From Oligoflexus tunisiensis (lineage in GTDB: Bacteria; Bdellovibrionota_B; Oligoflexia; Oligoflexales; Oligoflexaceae): a stretch of DNA of 64,000 nt. Each line of letters opens with the position of its first letter. The first letter of the stretch is position 1. The stretch spans positions 5,981,346 to 6,045,345 of the forward strand of contig NZ_BDFO01000001.1 of assembly GCF_001748245.1 (NCBI RefSeq), given 5' to 3'. The position numbers and the translations under genes were made by a program. The notes beneath the pieces were generated by a model. That model was not told where the DNA came from and ran no database searches. It saw only the letters and a program-made list of their open reading frames with translations. This document shows positions 1 through 8,316 of this stretch, piece by piece.

Positions 1-373
1 CACCATTCATCTGGTACCGCGTCACGACCGGGTTCTGGTCCAGGTACGGGACGATGGGCGGGGCCTGAACCTCAAGGCCATCGAGGAGCGCGCGATTGTC
101 AGCGGGATGATGCAGCCGGGCGAGGCGTTAACCCGACCCAGAATTCAGGACTTTCTCTTTGCCGCCGGATTCAGCTCCGCCAGCCAAATCAGCGAGTTGT
201 CCGGACGTGGTGTGGGAATGCATGCCATCCGGGAATTTGTGTCCGAAGCCGGGGGCCAGGTTTATCTGGAGATCGGGGAACCCGTGGACCACCATGCGAC
301 CCTGACAGTTGTCGTGGACCTGGCCGCGAGCTTTTTTCCGGGCATGACGCTTAAGGTCAGGAAAACAGCCTGA
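1..373 (+). CDS. CheA-like histidine kinase, C-terminal end (5' truncated)
   Basis: Only the end of the gene is present, read in the frame whose first complete codon is at base 2. The sequence matches the ATP-binding domain of CheA-type kinases: a G1 box (VRDDGRGLN) and, after a CheA-like spacer, the G2-type box SGRGVGMHAIREFV, then the closing beta strands. Unlike true CheA the protein ends about 40 residues later, so there is no CheW-like coupling domain. This suggests a CheA-related kinase that is not docked to chemoreceptors in the usual way. The next gene starts 43 bases downstream on the same strand and may be cotranscribed. The domain call is firm; the signal it reads is unknown. Confidence 0.8.
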   Translation, partial: TIHLVPRHDRVLVQVRDDGRGLNLKAIEERAIVSGMMQPGEALTRPRIQDFLFAAGFSSASQISELSGRGVGMHAIREFVSEAGGQVYLEIGEPVDHHATLTVVVDLAASFFPGMTLKVRKTA

Positions 374-416
374 ATCATGCTACCATGGATGGCAACAGGA
401 CGGGAGGATCGCGTCG

Positions 417-842
417 ATGAATGAAGATTTGAAGCAGTGGCTCAAGGCTTTAATTGAAGAGGAATGCGCGCCCAAGCCGATCGAAATCGCCCCGCGCTGG
501 CACGGTGGAACGCTCACCCTGAAGCCTGGGAATGATTCCCAGCCGAAGGACATTCCCATCGACGTCCTCTTCAAGAAAATCATCGGCATTCGGGAAAGTC
601 TGCGGGTGCTCGAACAAAAGATCAACGGTCATCCCCAGCTTTCGGCCGAAGACAAGATCAATCTGCAGGCCTACATCACCAAATCCTACGGTTCACTCAC
701 CACCTTCAATATCCTCTTCAAGGAGGGCAAGGATAAATTCGTCGGCAGCGGCGGCGACGGTGAAGACGGCGGGACCGGCAAACAGAAGCTGACCATGGCC
801 GAAGCCAAGGCCAAACTCGGTTTGAATGAATACGGCAAATGA
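417..842 (+). CDS. Small hypothetical protein, unknown family
   Basis: A 141-residue soluble protein with no signal peptide or membrane segment. The start is supported by a GGGAGG ribosome-binding site ahead of the ATG. It has a charged, probably helical body, then a glycine-rich linker (GSGGDGEDGGTG, about residues 104-115) and a short lysine-rich tail. I do not recognise the family. It follows the CheA-like kinase fragment closely on the same strand and could be an accessory of that system, but nothing in the sequence proves it. Its TGA stop abuts the stop of the opposing gene with no spacer. Confidence 0.6.
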   Translation: MNEDLKQWLKALIEEECAPKPIEIAPRWHGGTLTLKPGNDSQPKDIPIDVLFKKIIGIRESLRVLEQKINGHPQLSAEDKINLQAYITKSYGSLTTFNILFKEGKDKFVGSGGDGEDGGTGKQKLTMAEAKAKLGLNEYGK

Positions 843-1346
843 TCAGTCGATGGGCTTGAACAGAGCTTCCTGCTTTGTCTCATTCATGTCGATGGACGAT
901 CGCACATCCATATCGTGTTCGATACAGGCCAGCGACATGGCAAAATCCTGGATGAACAGCGCGAGCCCGATCATCAGAAGGATAAGCGCAAAGATGAAGA
1001 AGAACTGTGGGATATACAGCGCTTCCACGCCATAGCTCAGCGAGAAAAACAGAACGAAAACCGTTATGGAAATGCTGAAGATCGACACCACACCGAGGAT
1101 GATGGCCAGACGCAGCATCCTGGCCCTCTTGTAAAGGGAACGCAGCTCGCGGTTCAAATGATCGGTGCCGATTTCCTTGCGATACAGTTTCGGCCCGTCG
1201 CGCAGAAGGGCGCGAATGCGATCGATCACCCGACCGTAACGCAAAGTCATGGTGGACAGGATTCCGCCAATGCCGGTGATCAGAAAGACGGGAGCGATGG
1301 ATGCTGACATGAGTCTGGCCAGTTCGGAACTATCCGTTGCCATCAT
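843..1346 (-). CDS. DUF2721-like membrane protein
   Basis: A 167-residue inner-membrane protein. The N-terminus carries a first hydrophobic segment (ISASIAPVFLITGIGGILS-like, residues 12-32). A charged cytoplasmic stretch with many Arg and Lys follows, including the LYKRARMLR helix, then two long membrane helices around residues 80-105 and 112-135. This layout, with a hydrophobic N-terminus and an RxRxL cytoplasmic helix, is that of the DUF2721 family, whose function is unknown. An AAGGAGA ribosome-binding site lies ahead of the ATG at 1346. The gene converges on the preceding one with directly adjoining stop codons. Confidence 0.7.
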   Translation of the reverse strand: MMATDSSELARLMSASIAPVFLITGIGGILSTMTLRYGRVIDRIRALLRDGPKLYRKEIGTDHLNRELRSLYKRARMLRLAIILGVVSIFSISITVFVLFFSLSYGVEALYIPQFFFIFALILLMIGLALFIQDFAMSLACIEHDMDVRSSIDMNETKQEALFKPID

Positions 1347-1507
1347 GCGGGAATCTCCTTGAACAAGCCTCTTTCCTCATATCTTATCAAAATGGCGGAC
1401 TCTTCTGCATATGTCATTTAGACATTATGAGCCACGCAGTTCATTAAGAAAAAATTAGGGAATAAAGAAAGACGGGCTGAGCAGGAAGAGAAAGAAGGAG
1501 TCGGAAG

Positions 1508-1584
<77 letters not shown>

Positions 1585-1599
1585 ATCCGACGAGTTGTG

Positions 1600-1629
1600 A
1601 AGATACTGAAACCGAAGAGGATTGTCCAA
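1600..1629 (-). promoter_or_regulatory. Candidate promoter of tRNA-Asp copy 1
   Basis: On the minus strand a TTGGAC -35-like hexamer (1624-1629) and a TATCTT -10-like hexamer (1600-1605) are 18 bases apart. This places a start site a few bases ahead of the mature tRNA 5' end at 1584. It is a pattern match only, but its position between the upstream terminator and the tRNA makes it plausible. Confidence 0.45.
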
Positions 1630-1679
1630 CATTTTTTTGGAAAAAAATGAGGAATTTCAATGCTCTAGGATGACACATC

Positions 1680-1713
1680 AAAAAGCCTCTACCAGGTTTC
1701 CTGATAGAGGCTT
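1680..1713 (-). terminator. Rho-independent terminator after tRNA-Asp copy 2
   Basis: A 9-bp perfect stem (AAGCCTCTA/TAGAGGCTT) extends into an inner CAGG/CCTG pairing. On the minus strand it is followed by a run of five T. It sits downstream of the second tRNA copy and upstream of the first, so the two tRNA genes are probably separate transcription units. Confidence 0.85.
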
Positions 1714-1749
1714 CTATAATTCTCGCTTATAGCGATTAACTTACAAAGA

Positions 1750-1826
<77 letters not shown>

Positions 1827-1841
1827 GCTAGGAGGACTCCA

Positions 1842-1870
1842 TAATTATTGGTTTCAGAAACTTTTGTCAA
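1842..1870 (-). promoter_or_regulatory. Candidate sigma-70-type promoter of tRNA-Asp copy 2
   Basis: A perfect TTGACA (-35, at 1865-1870 on the minus strand) is followed by an AT-rich -10 region around 1842-1849. The -10 reads as TAATTA at 17 bases spacing or AATAAT at 15. The mature tRNA 5' end lies at 1826, the right distance downstream. Confidence 0.55.
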
Positions 1871-1891
1871 TACCAAAGCCCCGGAAAAATT

Positions 1892-2545
1892 TCATTTCTT
1901 CGGCGAGAAAATGGTCGTGGCTGCAAACAGCCATTTGGCAAGGTCTAGCGCCGGTGCTTCGCCAGCCAAAAGCAGGTAGTAATCGCTTCCATAGTTGGTG
2001 GCGATCAGGTTGATGCCTTGACCTTTCAACGCCGGAATTTCGTTTTGCAGCGGCTTGGGCGCGCCTTCCAGGTCCTTGCCATACTGAAAGAACCAGGCGC
2101 TCTTATACACAAAGCTTCGCGTTTTAGGAAAGTGACGCTTGGCAATCGGGTACATGCTGAGAGTAAAGGGCTGGCCCGCGGGATTCTTCAGGCGCATCAT
2201 CAGCAGCGTACGTTCGTCCAGGGTGGTGGAGCTGACCGTCACGAGCTCGTAGTCCACCCCGGCCCGCTTCATCGCAAAACCTTCGTAGGGCGTGAGTTTC
2301 TGCATCACCTCACTCACCGCGTCCTTGTCCCAGGTCCTGCCGTCATGTCCCGGCGCGGGCGGATTTTTATAAAAGGCCACCAGCTGTTCCACCAGTTCCG
2401 GAAAGGGCCCCACTTTCGAGCTATCCACGGAACGCGGAACGGTTTTGACCACAAGGGTCATGTAGACACCTGTCAAGGCCACCAGGGCGGCCAGAATCCA
2501 GAACACGACACGGCTGTTGTAGGTTTTTTTCGTTGCTGTCGTCAT
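1892..2545 (-). CDS. Membrane-anchored hypothetical protein of the oxidase operon
   Basis: A 217-residue protein with one N-terminal membrane helix (about residues 13-32) and a periplasmic or cytoplasmic globular domain of about 180 residues. There are no cysteines and no recognisable catalytic motif. An AAGGA site overlapping the end of the preceding gene supports the start. Only 12 bases separate it from the M48-like gene, so it is the last gene of the respiratory operon. Family unknown; context suggests a role in oxidase assembly or stability, which is inference. Confidence 0.6.
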   Translation of the reverse strand: MTTATKKTYNSRVVFWILAALVALTGVYMTLVVKTVPRSVDSSKVGPFPELVEQLVAFYKNPPAPGHDGRTWDKDAVSEVMQKLTPYEGFAMKRAGVDYELVTVSSTTLDERTLLMMRLKNPAGQPFTLSMYPIAKRHFPKTRSFVYKSAWFFQYGKDLEGAPKPLQNEIPALKGQGINLIATNYGSDYYLLLAGEAPALDLAKWLFAATTIFSPKK

Positions 2546-2557
2546 TCGAGTCTATCC

Positions 2558-3445
2558 TTAGGCAGATAAATGTTTGGAACGCATGGAAACGTCAGGTTGC
2601 AGGGCAAGCCACGACAGAGCCACCGGGAACGGTCGGCTGTGCAGCTTGAAAGCATCGGAAAATATTTCACGGCGCAGCGGCTGGCTGCCCGAGAGTCGGG
2701 CCAGCAGCGCGGCATAGGCCGATTTGCCAAACACGCGAGCCACGGCCGCATCAGCACGCATGGCACTGGAGCGACTGAACCACCAGAAAACCAATGCCCC
2801 GGGCAGGGTCAGCAGCACCGTGAGCGTACTCGTGACAACGACTTCCACCGTATCCGATGAGGTCGCTTCCTCTTCCGTCTGCCTGAGACTGGTTCCCAAG
2901 AGAAACGCCAGCATCCGGGCCACATAAAGAGTGAACGCGAAGATCATACCTTCCATAAAGGCCAGTCCCTTGACGTCGCCACTCTTGAAATGCAGAAGCT
3001 CGCGCCCCATCAGAATTTCCAGCTCCTCCGCGGAGAGCGTCTGCAAAGCGCCGCGCGACAGCACCAGAGTGCTGTTCTTCAAGGTCACGCCGGTGATATA
3101 GGCATTGAGCTCAGGCTGTTCGTAAATGCCGAGCTGCGGTTTGGCCTTCAAAGCGAGGCGGTCCACAGCTTTCTGCAAAACCATTTCCGCACGCTCCCCA
3201 TCCGGATCGGCCTGATCCAAAGGAAAAAGATCGACGCGCATGGCCCAATTGGCAATATGTCGGGAGAGAAGGAGACAGCTCAAGCCACCCAAAAGGGCCC
3301 AAATGGCAAAACCCAGGAGCACGTTCTGCGGATCGCGTTGCCACTCTACAAATTTGGGACCAAGCGGAATGATGAAATACCAGAACACGAACATGGCCAT
3401 GATACCAAGGAAGGTCAGGACAGAGCCCAGGATGTGACGCAGCAT
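2558..3445 (-). CDS. M48/HtpX-like membrane protein with lost zinc ligands
   Basis: A 295-residue protein with two N-terminal membrane helices, then a domain laid out like HtpX-type M48 peptidases, with further membrane helices around residues 163-185 and 205-224. The HExxH zinc site is replaced by RELLH (residues 148-152): the general-base Glu and second His remain but the first His is Arg. The third ligand, the Glu of the ExxAD motif in HtpX, is Ala at about 228 (SAMRADAAVA). It is therefore predicted to be an inactive pseudopeptidase. A GAGGG site precedes the ATG. It lies between the TlpA-like gene and the last gene of the oxidase operon with 10-12 base gaps, so a chaperone-like or scaffolding role in oxidase biogenesis is possible. 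Confidence 0.7.
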   Translation of the reverse strand: MLRHILGSVLTFLGIMAMFVFWYFIIPLGPKFVEWQRDPQNVLLGFAIWALLGGLSCLLLSRHIANWAMRVDLFPLDQADPDGERAEMVLQKAVDRLALKAKPQLGIYEQPELNAYITGVTLKNSTLVLSRGALQTLSAEELEILMGRELLHFKSGDVKGLAFMEGMIFAFTLYVARMLAFLLGTSLRQTEEEATSSDTVEVVVTSTLTVLLTLPGALVFWWFSRSSAMRADAAVARVFGKSAYAALLARLSGSQPLRREIFSDAFKLHSRPFPVALSWLALQPDVSMRSKHLSA

Positions 3446-3457
3446 GAAGCCCTCGCC

Positions 3458-4072
3458 CTAAAGATTGACCGCCGCCGTGGAAGGTTTTTTCTCTTCCTCA
3501 CGCAGGCTGACTAGGACATTCTGAATGGCGTCGATTTCCTGCGGCGAAAGCTTGCCTTTCACGCGATAGCGCACGCGACCGGCTCCATCAACCAGGACGC
3601 TTTGCGGAATGGCCCGCACCTTATAGGCCAGAGCGGTTTCCCCCTCCTCGTCCAAAAGCACGGTGAAGGGCGCTTCGGCCAGCATTCCGGAATCGCGCAG
3701 AGCGATCGCGGTTTCATAGCTCGAAATACCAATAACCGTGAGAGATCCATCCTGATACTGGTTCACCAGTTCCTCCAGCATGGGCTTTTCCTCGCGACAG
3801 GGCACACACCAGCTGGCCCAGAAGTGCAGAAGGACCGTGTGACCTTTGAGGTCCTGCAGGGTCACCTGGGTCTTGCCGGTCAGCGCCGCCGGAGCCACAT
3901 GCTTTTGCAAGGGCAAGGCAAAGGCTGGAGCGACTTCGAAGCGTTCGTAATGCACCAGCTTTTCATCCAACTGCCCGAACCAGCGCTGCATCCCGAAATA
4001 GGTTGCGATCAAAATGCCAGCGACACAGAGGGCGATCAGCCAGGATTTATTATTGTTCTTCGGATTGTCCAC
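3458..4072 (-). CDS. TlpA/ResA-like membrane-anchored thioredoxin
   Basis: A 204-residue protein with a single N-terminal anchor (about residues 13-29) and a periplasmic thioredoxin-fold domain. The active site is FWASWCVPCREE (CxxC with VP between), typical of TlpA/ResA reductases. The cis-proline loop (IPQSVLVDG) is also present. Such proteins reduce apocytochrome cysteines or the CuA-site cysteines of oxidase subunit II, which fits its place inside the oxidase operon. The start is a GTG overlapping the end of the preceding gene by 23 bases, so translational coupling is likely; no strong ribosome-binding site is visible. Confidence 0.85.
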   Translation of the reverse strand: MDNPKNNNKSWLIALCVAGILIATYFGMQRWFGQLDEKLVHYERFEVAPAFALPLQKHVAPAALTGKTQVTLQDLKGHTVLLHFWASWCVPCREEKPMLEELVNQYQDGSLTVIGISSYETAIALRDSGMLAEAPFTVLLDEEGETALAYKVRAIPQSVLVDGAGRVRYRVKGKLSPQEIDAIQNVLVSLREEEKKPSTAAVNL

Positions 4073-4274
4073 GTTTAATGACTCGATAAATGGTGTAGCC
4101 CACGGACCCCATAAAGATCAGTGGAACAAAGGAAAGCCATGCCGTCGAATAATTGTAGGCCTGCCTCACCGGCTCCGGCGTCTCACCTGTGCAGACCGCG
4201 CAGGCCAGCGCTTCCGAGGCCTGCCAACCAAAACTCAGCAGCAGGAAAAACCAGTTAAAAGTAGACAACCGCAT
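4050..4274 (-). CDS. Small exported membrane protein with CAVC motif
   Basis: About 74 residues from the ATG at 4274. A signal peptide ends at SEALA, directly followed by CAVCTG, so the mature protein may begin with a CxxC pair. A single membrane helix follows (SFVPLIFMGSVGYTIYRVI) and a short charged tail. An in-frame start at 4352 would put an implausible charged extension before the signal peptide, so I chose 4274. The gene overlaps both neighbours in the oxidase operon. Function unknown; a small Cys-pair membrane protein here suggests copper or haem handling, which is inference. Confidence 0.6.
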   Translation of the reverse strand: MRLSTFNWFFLLLSFGWQASEALACAVCTGETPEPVRQAYNYSTAWLSFVPLIFMGSVGYTIYRVIKRGQSEEQ

Positions 4275-4833
4275 AGAAGAGAGGCCAGATCGCAACGATG
4301 AAAAACCAAAAGATTTGGAGTGCTTTGAATTGGTCACGGTTGATCCTTCCACGGCTCATCAGCCGGTAAACAATCATCAAGGCCACGACGCCCGATGCTG
4401 CATGCAAACCATGACTGCCGACCAAAAGGAAAAAAGTGGCGCCGAAAACGCCGGAGGTCATGGTCAAACCATAGCGGATCAGCTGCAGCCACTCATAACC
4501 CTGCGACGTCACGAAAAAGAGGCCCGTAACGATAGAGAGGGCAAAAAAGGTGCGCGCCTTGTCTTTCCCAAAGTTACGACCCGCCAGGTACAGCAGGAGG
4601 CCACTGCTCAGCAGCACCAAGGTATTAAAGCCGGTGGCCAGGAGCGGCAGACGCACGCTCTCCGGCGGCGACCAGATGCCGGCCGTTGACTTGATAACGG
4701 TGTGCGAACTGACGAGGGCCAGGAAAAACATGACTTCCGTGGTCACGAAAATCAGCATGCCAAGAACGCTATTAGGGAAGGCTGCTTTGCGAGAGGATCG
4801 TGACCCTGTCGGTAGACTCATGGTCTGAGCCAT
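4255..4833 (-). CDS. Second cytochrome c oxidase subunit III-like protein
   Basis: A 192-residue membrane protein with five predicted helices and the hallmarks of haem-copper oxidase subunit III: the TEVMFFLALVSSH segment near the N-terminus, the central QGYEW, and VGSHGLHAASG. An AAGGAG site five bases before the ATG at 4833 decides the start over an upstream alternative. It is distinct from the subunit III gene at 5286-5864 and follows the subunit IV gene. Two subunit III-like genes in one operon may complete a single complex or replace each other; the sequence does not say which. Confidence 0.8.
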   Translation of the reverse strand: MAQTMSLPTGSRSSRKAAFPNSVLGMLIFVTTEVMFFLALVSSHTVIKSTAGIWSPPESVRLPLLATGFNTLVLLSSGLLLYLAGRNFGKDKARTFFALSIVTGLFFVTSQGYEWLQLIRYGLTMTSGVFGATFFLLVGSHGLHAASGVVALMIVYRLMSRGRINRDQFKALQIFWFFIVAIWPLFYAVVYF

Positions 4834-4896
4834 AGGGACTCCTTGAGAATGCAAACAACCCGGCCGTATGGCACGACCGGGCTCTTCGAAAATGAA

Positions 4897-5268
4897 TCAA
4901 TGCTCGACTGGGGCGTTGCCCTTGTGCTGCTCGATGAGCTTATGGGCCGCTTCATTGGTCCAATTGTTTCCATCGGGCTTCATGCTATCCGCTGCGGTTC
5001 CAAGGAAAAACAGGAAAACCATCAGCAACATGGAATAGAGCAGATACCAGATATACTTCTTTTCCACTTTCAGGTGCATGAAATACGCCGCCACCATCAG
5101 CGCCTTGACTATGGCGATACCAAAGGCGGTAATCAAGGTCAAGGTGCGAATACCGATCTCAGGGCCGACGATACTGACCACGAGAAGGGCCAGAAGGATC
5201 CAGTAAATCTTTAAGTAGAATGCCGGGCCGTGATGTTCTTCGTCTTTACTATGTGCATGATCTGCCAT
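4897..5268 (-). CDS. ctaF: Cytochrome c oxidase subunit IV (prokaryotic type)
   Basis: A 123-residue protein with a His-rich N-terminus (MADHAHSKDEEHH) and three membrane helices. The middle helix carries the family pattern AxxKAxMVAxYFMHLK, typical of the small prokaryotic subunit IV of aa3/caa3 oxidases. A GGGAGG site lies ahead of the ATG. It sits between two subunit III-like genes and probably stabilises the complex. Confidence 0.85.
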   Translation of the reverse strand: MADHAHSKDEEHHGPAFYLKIYWILLALLVVSIVGPEIGIRTLTLITAFGIAIVKALMVAAYFMHLKVEKKYIWYLLYSMLLMVFLFFLGTAADSMKPDGNNWTNEAAHKLIEQHKGNAPVEH

Positions 5269-5285
5269 TTAAGCCTCCCAACCGA

Positions 5286-5864
5286 TCATTTCGCGATATA
5301 GAGCAAGGGGAACAGAAAGATCCAGACGATATCCACAAAGTGCCAGTAGATACCGATGAGTTCGACGCGATGCATGTTCTTCTTCTGCAGCACATCGAAG
5401 GAGATAATTCCCATGATCACCATACCAGCAATGACGTGAACGGCATGGATGCCAGCAGCTGTATAGTAGAACGACCAAAAGAGTTCCGAAGTTATGGTGT
5501 AACCCGCCAGGATTTCTCCGGTCCACTCAATCGATTTCACCACGAGAAAGCTGAGACCGCCAGCGATGGTCATCCAGATGTACTTGAAGGATTTCAGGTG
5601 ATCCTTCTGTTCGGCATAGTAGTGAGCCAGAACAATGAACAAGGACGAAGTCAGAAGGATGAAAGTGTTGATCGCACCCGCTGTCGTATTGGTGTGAGCC
5701 GAACTTTCCGACCAGAAATCAAATTTGATCCGCAGCATGATGTAATACATCAGAAGACCGCCGAAAATCACGATCTCTGATCCGATGACCCACCAGACCG
5801 CCAAGCGGCCGGTTGGGATACCTGTAACACTGCGACCCGTCGCTACTGGAGTTTGCATTCCCAC
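5286..5864 (-). CDS. ctaE: Cytochrome c oxidase subunit III
   Basis: A 192-residue, five-helix protein. It has the N-terminal helix with ExxxFGGLLMYY, the SSLFIVLAHYYAE segment, the central VKSIEW, and GIHAVHVIAGM, all conserved in subunit III of aa3-type oxidases. The GTG start at 5864 is preceded by AGGAAGAG; an ATG two codons later is an alternative. It is 18 bases from subunit I. It supports the proton-pumping core but does not bind redox metals. Confidence 0.9.
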   Translation of the reverse strand: MGMQTPVATGRSVTGIPTGRLAVWWVIGSEIVIFGGLLMYYIMLRIKFDFWSESSAHTNTTAGAINTFILLTSSLFIVLAHYYAEQKDHLKSFKYIWMTIAGGLSFLVVKSIEWTGEILAGYTITSELFWSFYYTAAGIHAVHVIAGMVIMGIISFDVLQKKNMHRVELIGIYWHFVDIVWIFLFPLLYIAK

Positions 5865-5882
5865 GTTCTCTTCCTCTGCAGA

Positions 5883-7574
5883 TTAGGCTTTCTCGTTTTG
5901 CGGCCAGAAATCTTGAGCGCGACCTGGCACACTGAATTCATAAGGACCCCGATAGACTTCAGGAAACACCTCGAAGTTGCCATGGGGAGGAGGCGACGGA
6001 GCGACCCATTCCAGAGTGTTGGCATTCCATGGGTTTCTGCCGGCTTTGGCTCCCCGGAACATGCTGTAGAAGAAGTTAAAGAAGAAGACGAACTGGAACA
6101 GGATCACAGTCACAACCGAAAGGGTCGCGATAATACGCAGATCCTGGAGTCCAGGCGTCGCCAACTGAGGGAAGTTCGCATAAGTAAAGATACGACGGTG
6201 ATCACCCGCTGCTCCGGTAAAGAACAGAGGCAGGAAGATCGTATTGAACGGAATGAAGGTACCCCAGAAGTGGATCTTGCCCAGCGTTTCGTTCATGAAG
6301 CGGCCGAACATTTTGGGGAACCAGTAATAGACACCAGCAAACACAGCGATCACAGCGATCGGCACGAAGGTATAATGGAAGTGCGCGATTACAAAGTAGG
6401 TATCATGGAAGTAGATATCCGCACCGCTGGCGCCAAGGAAGATACCGGTCACACCACCGATCAGGAAGGTGGCCAGGAACGCCAGGGCGAAGAGCATGGC
6501 GGTGGTAAAGCGGATGGAGCCGCCGTACAGGGTCGCGATATAGACGAAGAGCATCTCGGCGATGGGAATCGAGATCAAAACGGTCGTGACCGTGAAGATG
6601 TTGGCCATGCGCGGGTCGATACCGGCGATGAACTGGTGGTGAGCCCACACGAAGAAGCTCAAGACACCCGTGGCAATCGTGGTGAACAGGACGGTTTTAT
6701 ACGCAAAGAGTTTTTTACGGGAGAAGGTTGTCATCACTTCCGCCACGATACCCATGGCTGGGAGGAGCACAACGTAGACCTCGGGGTGACCGAAGAACCA
6801 GAACAAGTGCTGCCAGAGAACCGGGTCACCACCGCGGGCCGGATCGAAAAAGCCCGTCCCAATCGTCTGATCAAAGATGAGCATGATGGCGCCGGCGACC
6901 AGCGGACCAACCGAAGCCATGAAGAGGATACTGGCGATCACGATCATCCAGAGGACGATGGGAATATCGAGATACTTCATGCCTTTGGCACGCGCGTTCA
7001 TCAAAGTCGTGATGAAGTTGATACCACCGAGGAGGAAAGCCACGAATTCAAGGGCCACAGCCACGAGCCAGAGCGTGGAACCCCACGGAGTCAAGCTATA
7101 CTCGGCTTTGGCCGAGAGCGGTGGATAAGCCGTCCACGCGCCACCGAAACCACCGCCGGGAACGAAGAAGCTGGCGATCAGAATGACGACCGACAGAAGG
7201 AAGATTTGATACGAGAGGCGGTTGATCCGGGGAAAGACCATATCATCCGCACCAATCATGAGCGGAATCAGGAAATTACCGAAGGCCGCGATCAAAACAG
7301 GCATCGCGAACCAGAAGATCATGATCGATCCGTGGTTCGTAATAAGGGAGTTATACTCTGCCGTCGTCACCAGACCAAAGAAGGGAACTTCCTTGCCGGG
7401 GAAAGCGAGCTGCATACGGAAGACATAGGACATATAAGCACCGATACAACCCATAAGGATACCGGTGAGGAAGTACTGCATCCCAATGACTTTATGATCG
7501 ACAGAAAAAATGTACTTCTGCCAGAAGCTCATATGGTGATGGTCGTGATGCGCTGCGTTCGTACTGCTTGACAT
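5883..7574 (-). CDS. ctaD: Cytochrome c oxidase subunit I (A1-type)
   Basis: A 563-residue, 12-helix catalytic subunit. Visible motifs are TNHGSIMIFWFAMP (helix II with the low-spin haem ligand), WFFGHPEVYVVLLP (CuB His, cross-linked Tyr and D-channel Glu, hence A1-type), AHHQF (CuB His pair) and AHFHYTFVP (haem a and a3 ligands). The D-channel and K-channel motifs point to a proton-pumping oxidase that reduces O2 at the expense of cytochrome c. The AGGTG site lies ahead of the ATG. It is the core of the 1.9-9.1 kb operon. Confidence 0.97.
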   Translation of the reverse strand: MSSSTNAAHHDHHHMSFWQKYIFSVDHKVIGMQYFLTGILMGCIGAYMSYVFRMQLAFPGKEVPFFGLVTTAEYNSLITNHGSIMIFWFAMPVLIAAFGNFLIPLMIGADDMVFPRINRLSYQIFLLSVVILIASFFVPGGGFGGAWTAYPPLSAKAEYSLTPWGSTLWLVAVALEFVAFLLGGINFITTLMNARAKGMKYLDIPIVLWMIVIASILFMASVGPLVAGAIMLIFDQTIGTGFFDPARGGDPVLWQHLFWFFGHPEVYVVLLPAMGIVAEVMTTFSRKKLFAYKTVLFTTIATGVLSFFVWAHHQFIAGIDPRMANIFTVTTVLISIPIAEMLFVYIATLYGGSIRFTTAMLFALAFLATFLIGGVTGIFLGASGADIYFHDTYFVIAHFHYTFVPIAVIAVFAGVYYWFPKMFGRFMNETLGKIHFWGTFIPFNTIFLPLFFTGAAGDHRRIFTYANFPQLATPGLQDLRIIATLSVVTVILFQFVFFFNFFYSMFRGAKAGRNPWNANTLEWVAPSPPPHGNFEVFPEVYRGPYEFSVPGRAQDFWPQNEKA

Positions 7575-7605
7575 ATTTCACCTAATCGTTAATCGGAGAT
7601 TCAAA

Positions 7606-8295
7606 TCAGTGTGATTGAGCCACTTTCTGTTGGGTCGCCAGCCATTGCTCATACTGCTCGGGCGTATCCACGTGGATGCGGCCCATCATGATGCCGTGAC
7701 CGATCCCGCACATCTCTGCGCATTGGATATCAAAGGTGCCGGTCATCGTGGGCGTGAACCAGCCGGTAATCACACGGCCTGGGATGGCATCCTGTTTCAG
7801 ACGGAACACAGGCACCGAGAAGTTGTGGAGAACGTCGGTCGCTTCCAGTTTGTAGTGGTAGGTCTGGCCAACCTTCACGTGCAGTTCTTCCACTGTTTCC
7901 ACGTCGTCGGCGGTGCCGAGGATCCCATCCTTACCGGAGTGAACGAAGCGCCAGGACCACTGCTGACCGATCACGCGAATGGTGTCATCGGCAGGCGGGA
8001 GCTTCTGCTTCACGGTGTACCAGACATTGATCGCCATGACGATGATGACGACATCGCAGATCAGAATCAGGTTGTGAGGCCAATGAATCCACTTCATTTC
8101 CTCTTTCTTTTCGCCCGTAATGTATTGGGCTCTGACGCCCTCTTTGTGGCGGAACTTGACGATCAGCCAAATCAAAACACCTTCGGCGATCAACCACCAG
8201 AAGCCACCCAGAATCGCAACCCACGCGATCAGGTGATCGATATCACTTGCAAAGGTCGACGCGCTTTCACGCAGCAGAGACATAAAATTCAGCAT
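7606..8295 (-). CDS. ctaC: Cytochrome c oxidase subunit II (CuA)
   Basis: A 229-residue protein with two N-terminal membrane helices and a periplasmic cupredoxin domain. The CuA site is complete: the aromatic GQQWSWRF electron-entry patch, the LHNFSVP His ligand, and CAEMCGIGHGIM with both cysteines, the His and the Met. There is no fused C-terminal cytochrome c domain, so this is aa3-like rather than caa3-like. The separate cytochrome c4 gene upstream is a likely electron donor. A TlpA-like gene downstream in the operon could keep the CuA cysteines reduced. Confidence 0.95.
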   Translation of the reverse strand: MLNFMSLLRESASTFASDIDHLIAWVAILGGFWWLIAEGVLIWLIVKFRHKEGVRAQYITGEKKEEMKWIHWPHNLILICDVVIIVMAINVWYTVKQKLPPADDTIRVIGQQWSWRFVHSGKDGILGTADDVETVEELHVKVGQTYHYKLEATDVLHNFSVPVFRLKQDAIPGRVITGWFTPTMTGTFDIQCAEMCGIGHGIMMGRIHVDTPEQYEQWLATQQKVAQSH

Positions 8296-8316
8296 AAAAT
8301 ATTATCCCTCAACGTC

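Noticed and set aside
5853..7571. A 572-codon open frame on the plus strand opposite oxidase subunit I
   Set aside because: The predicted protein is very rich in Glu, His, Arg and Asp with no domain pattern, as expected for the reverse complement of a GC-rich membrane protein gene; the minus-strand frame is unmistakably CtaD.
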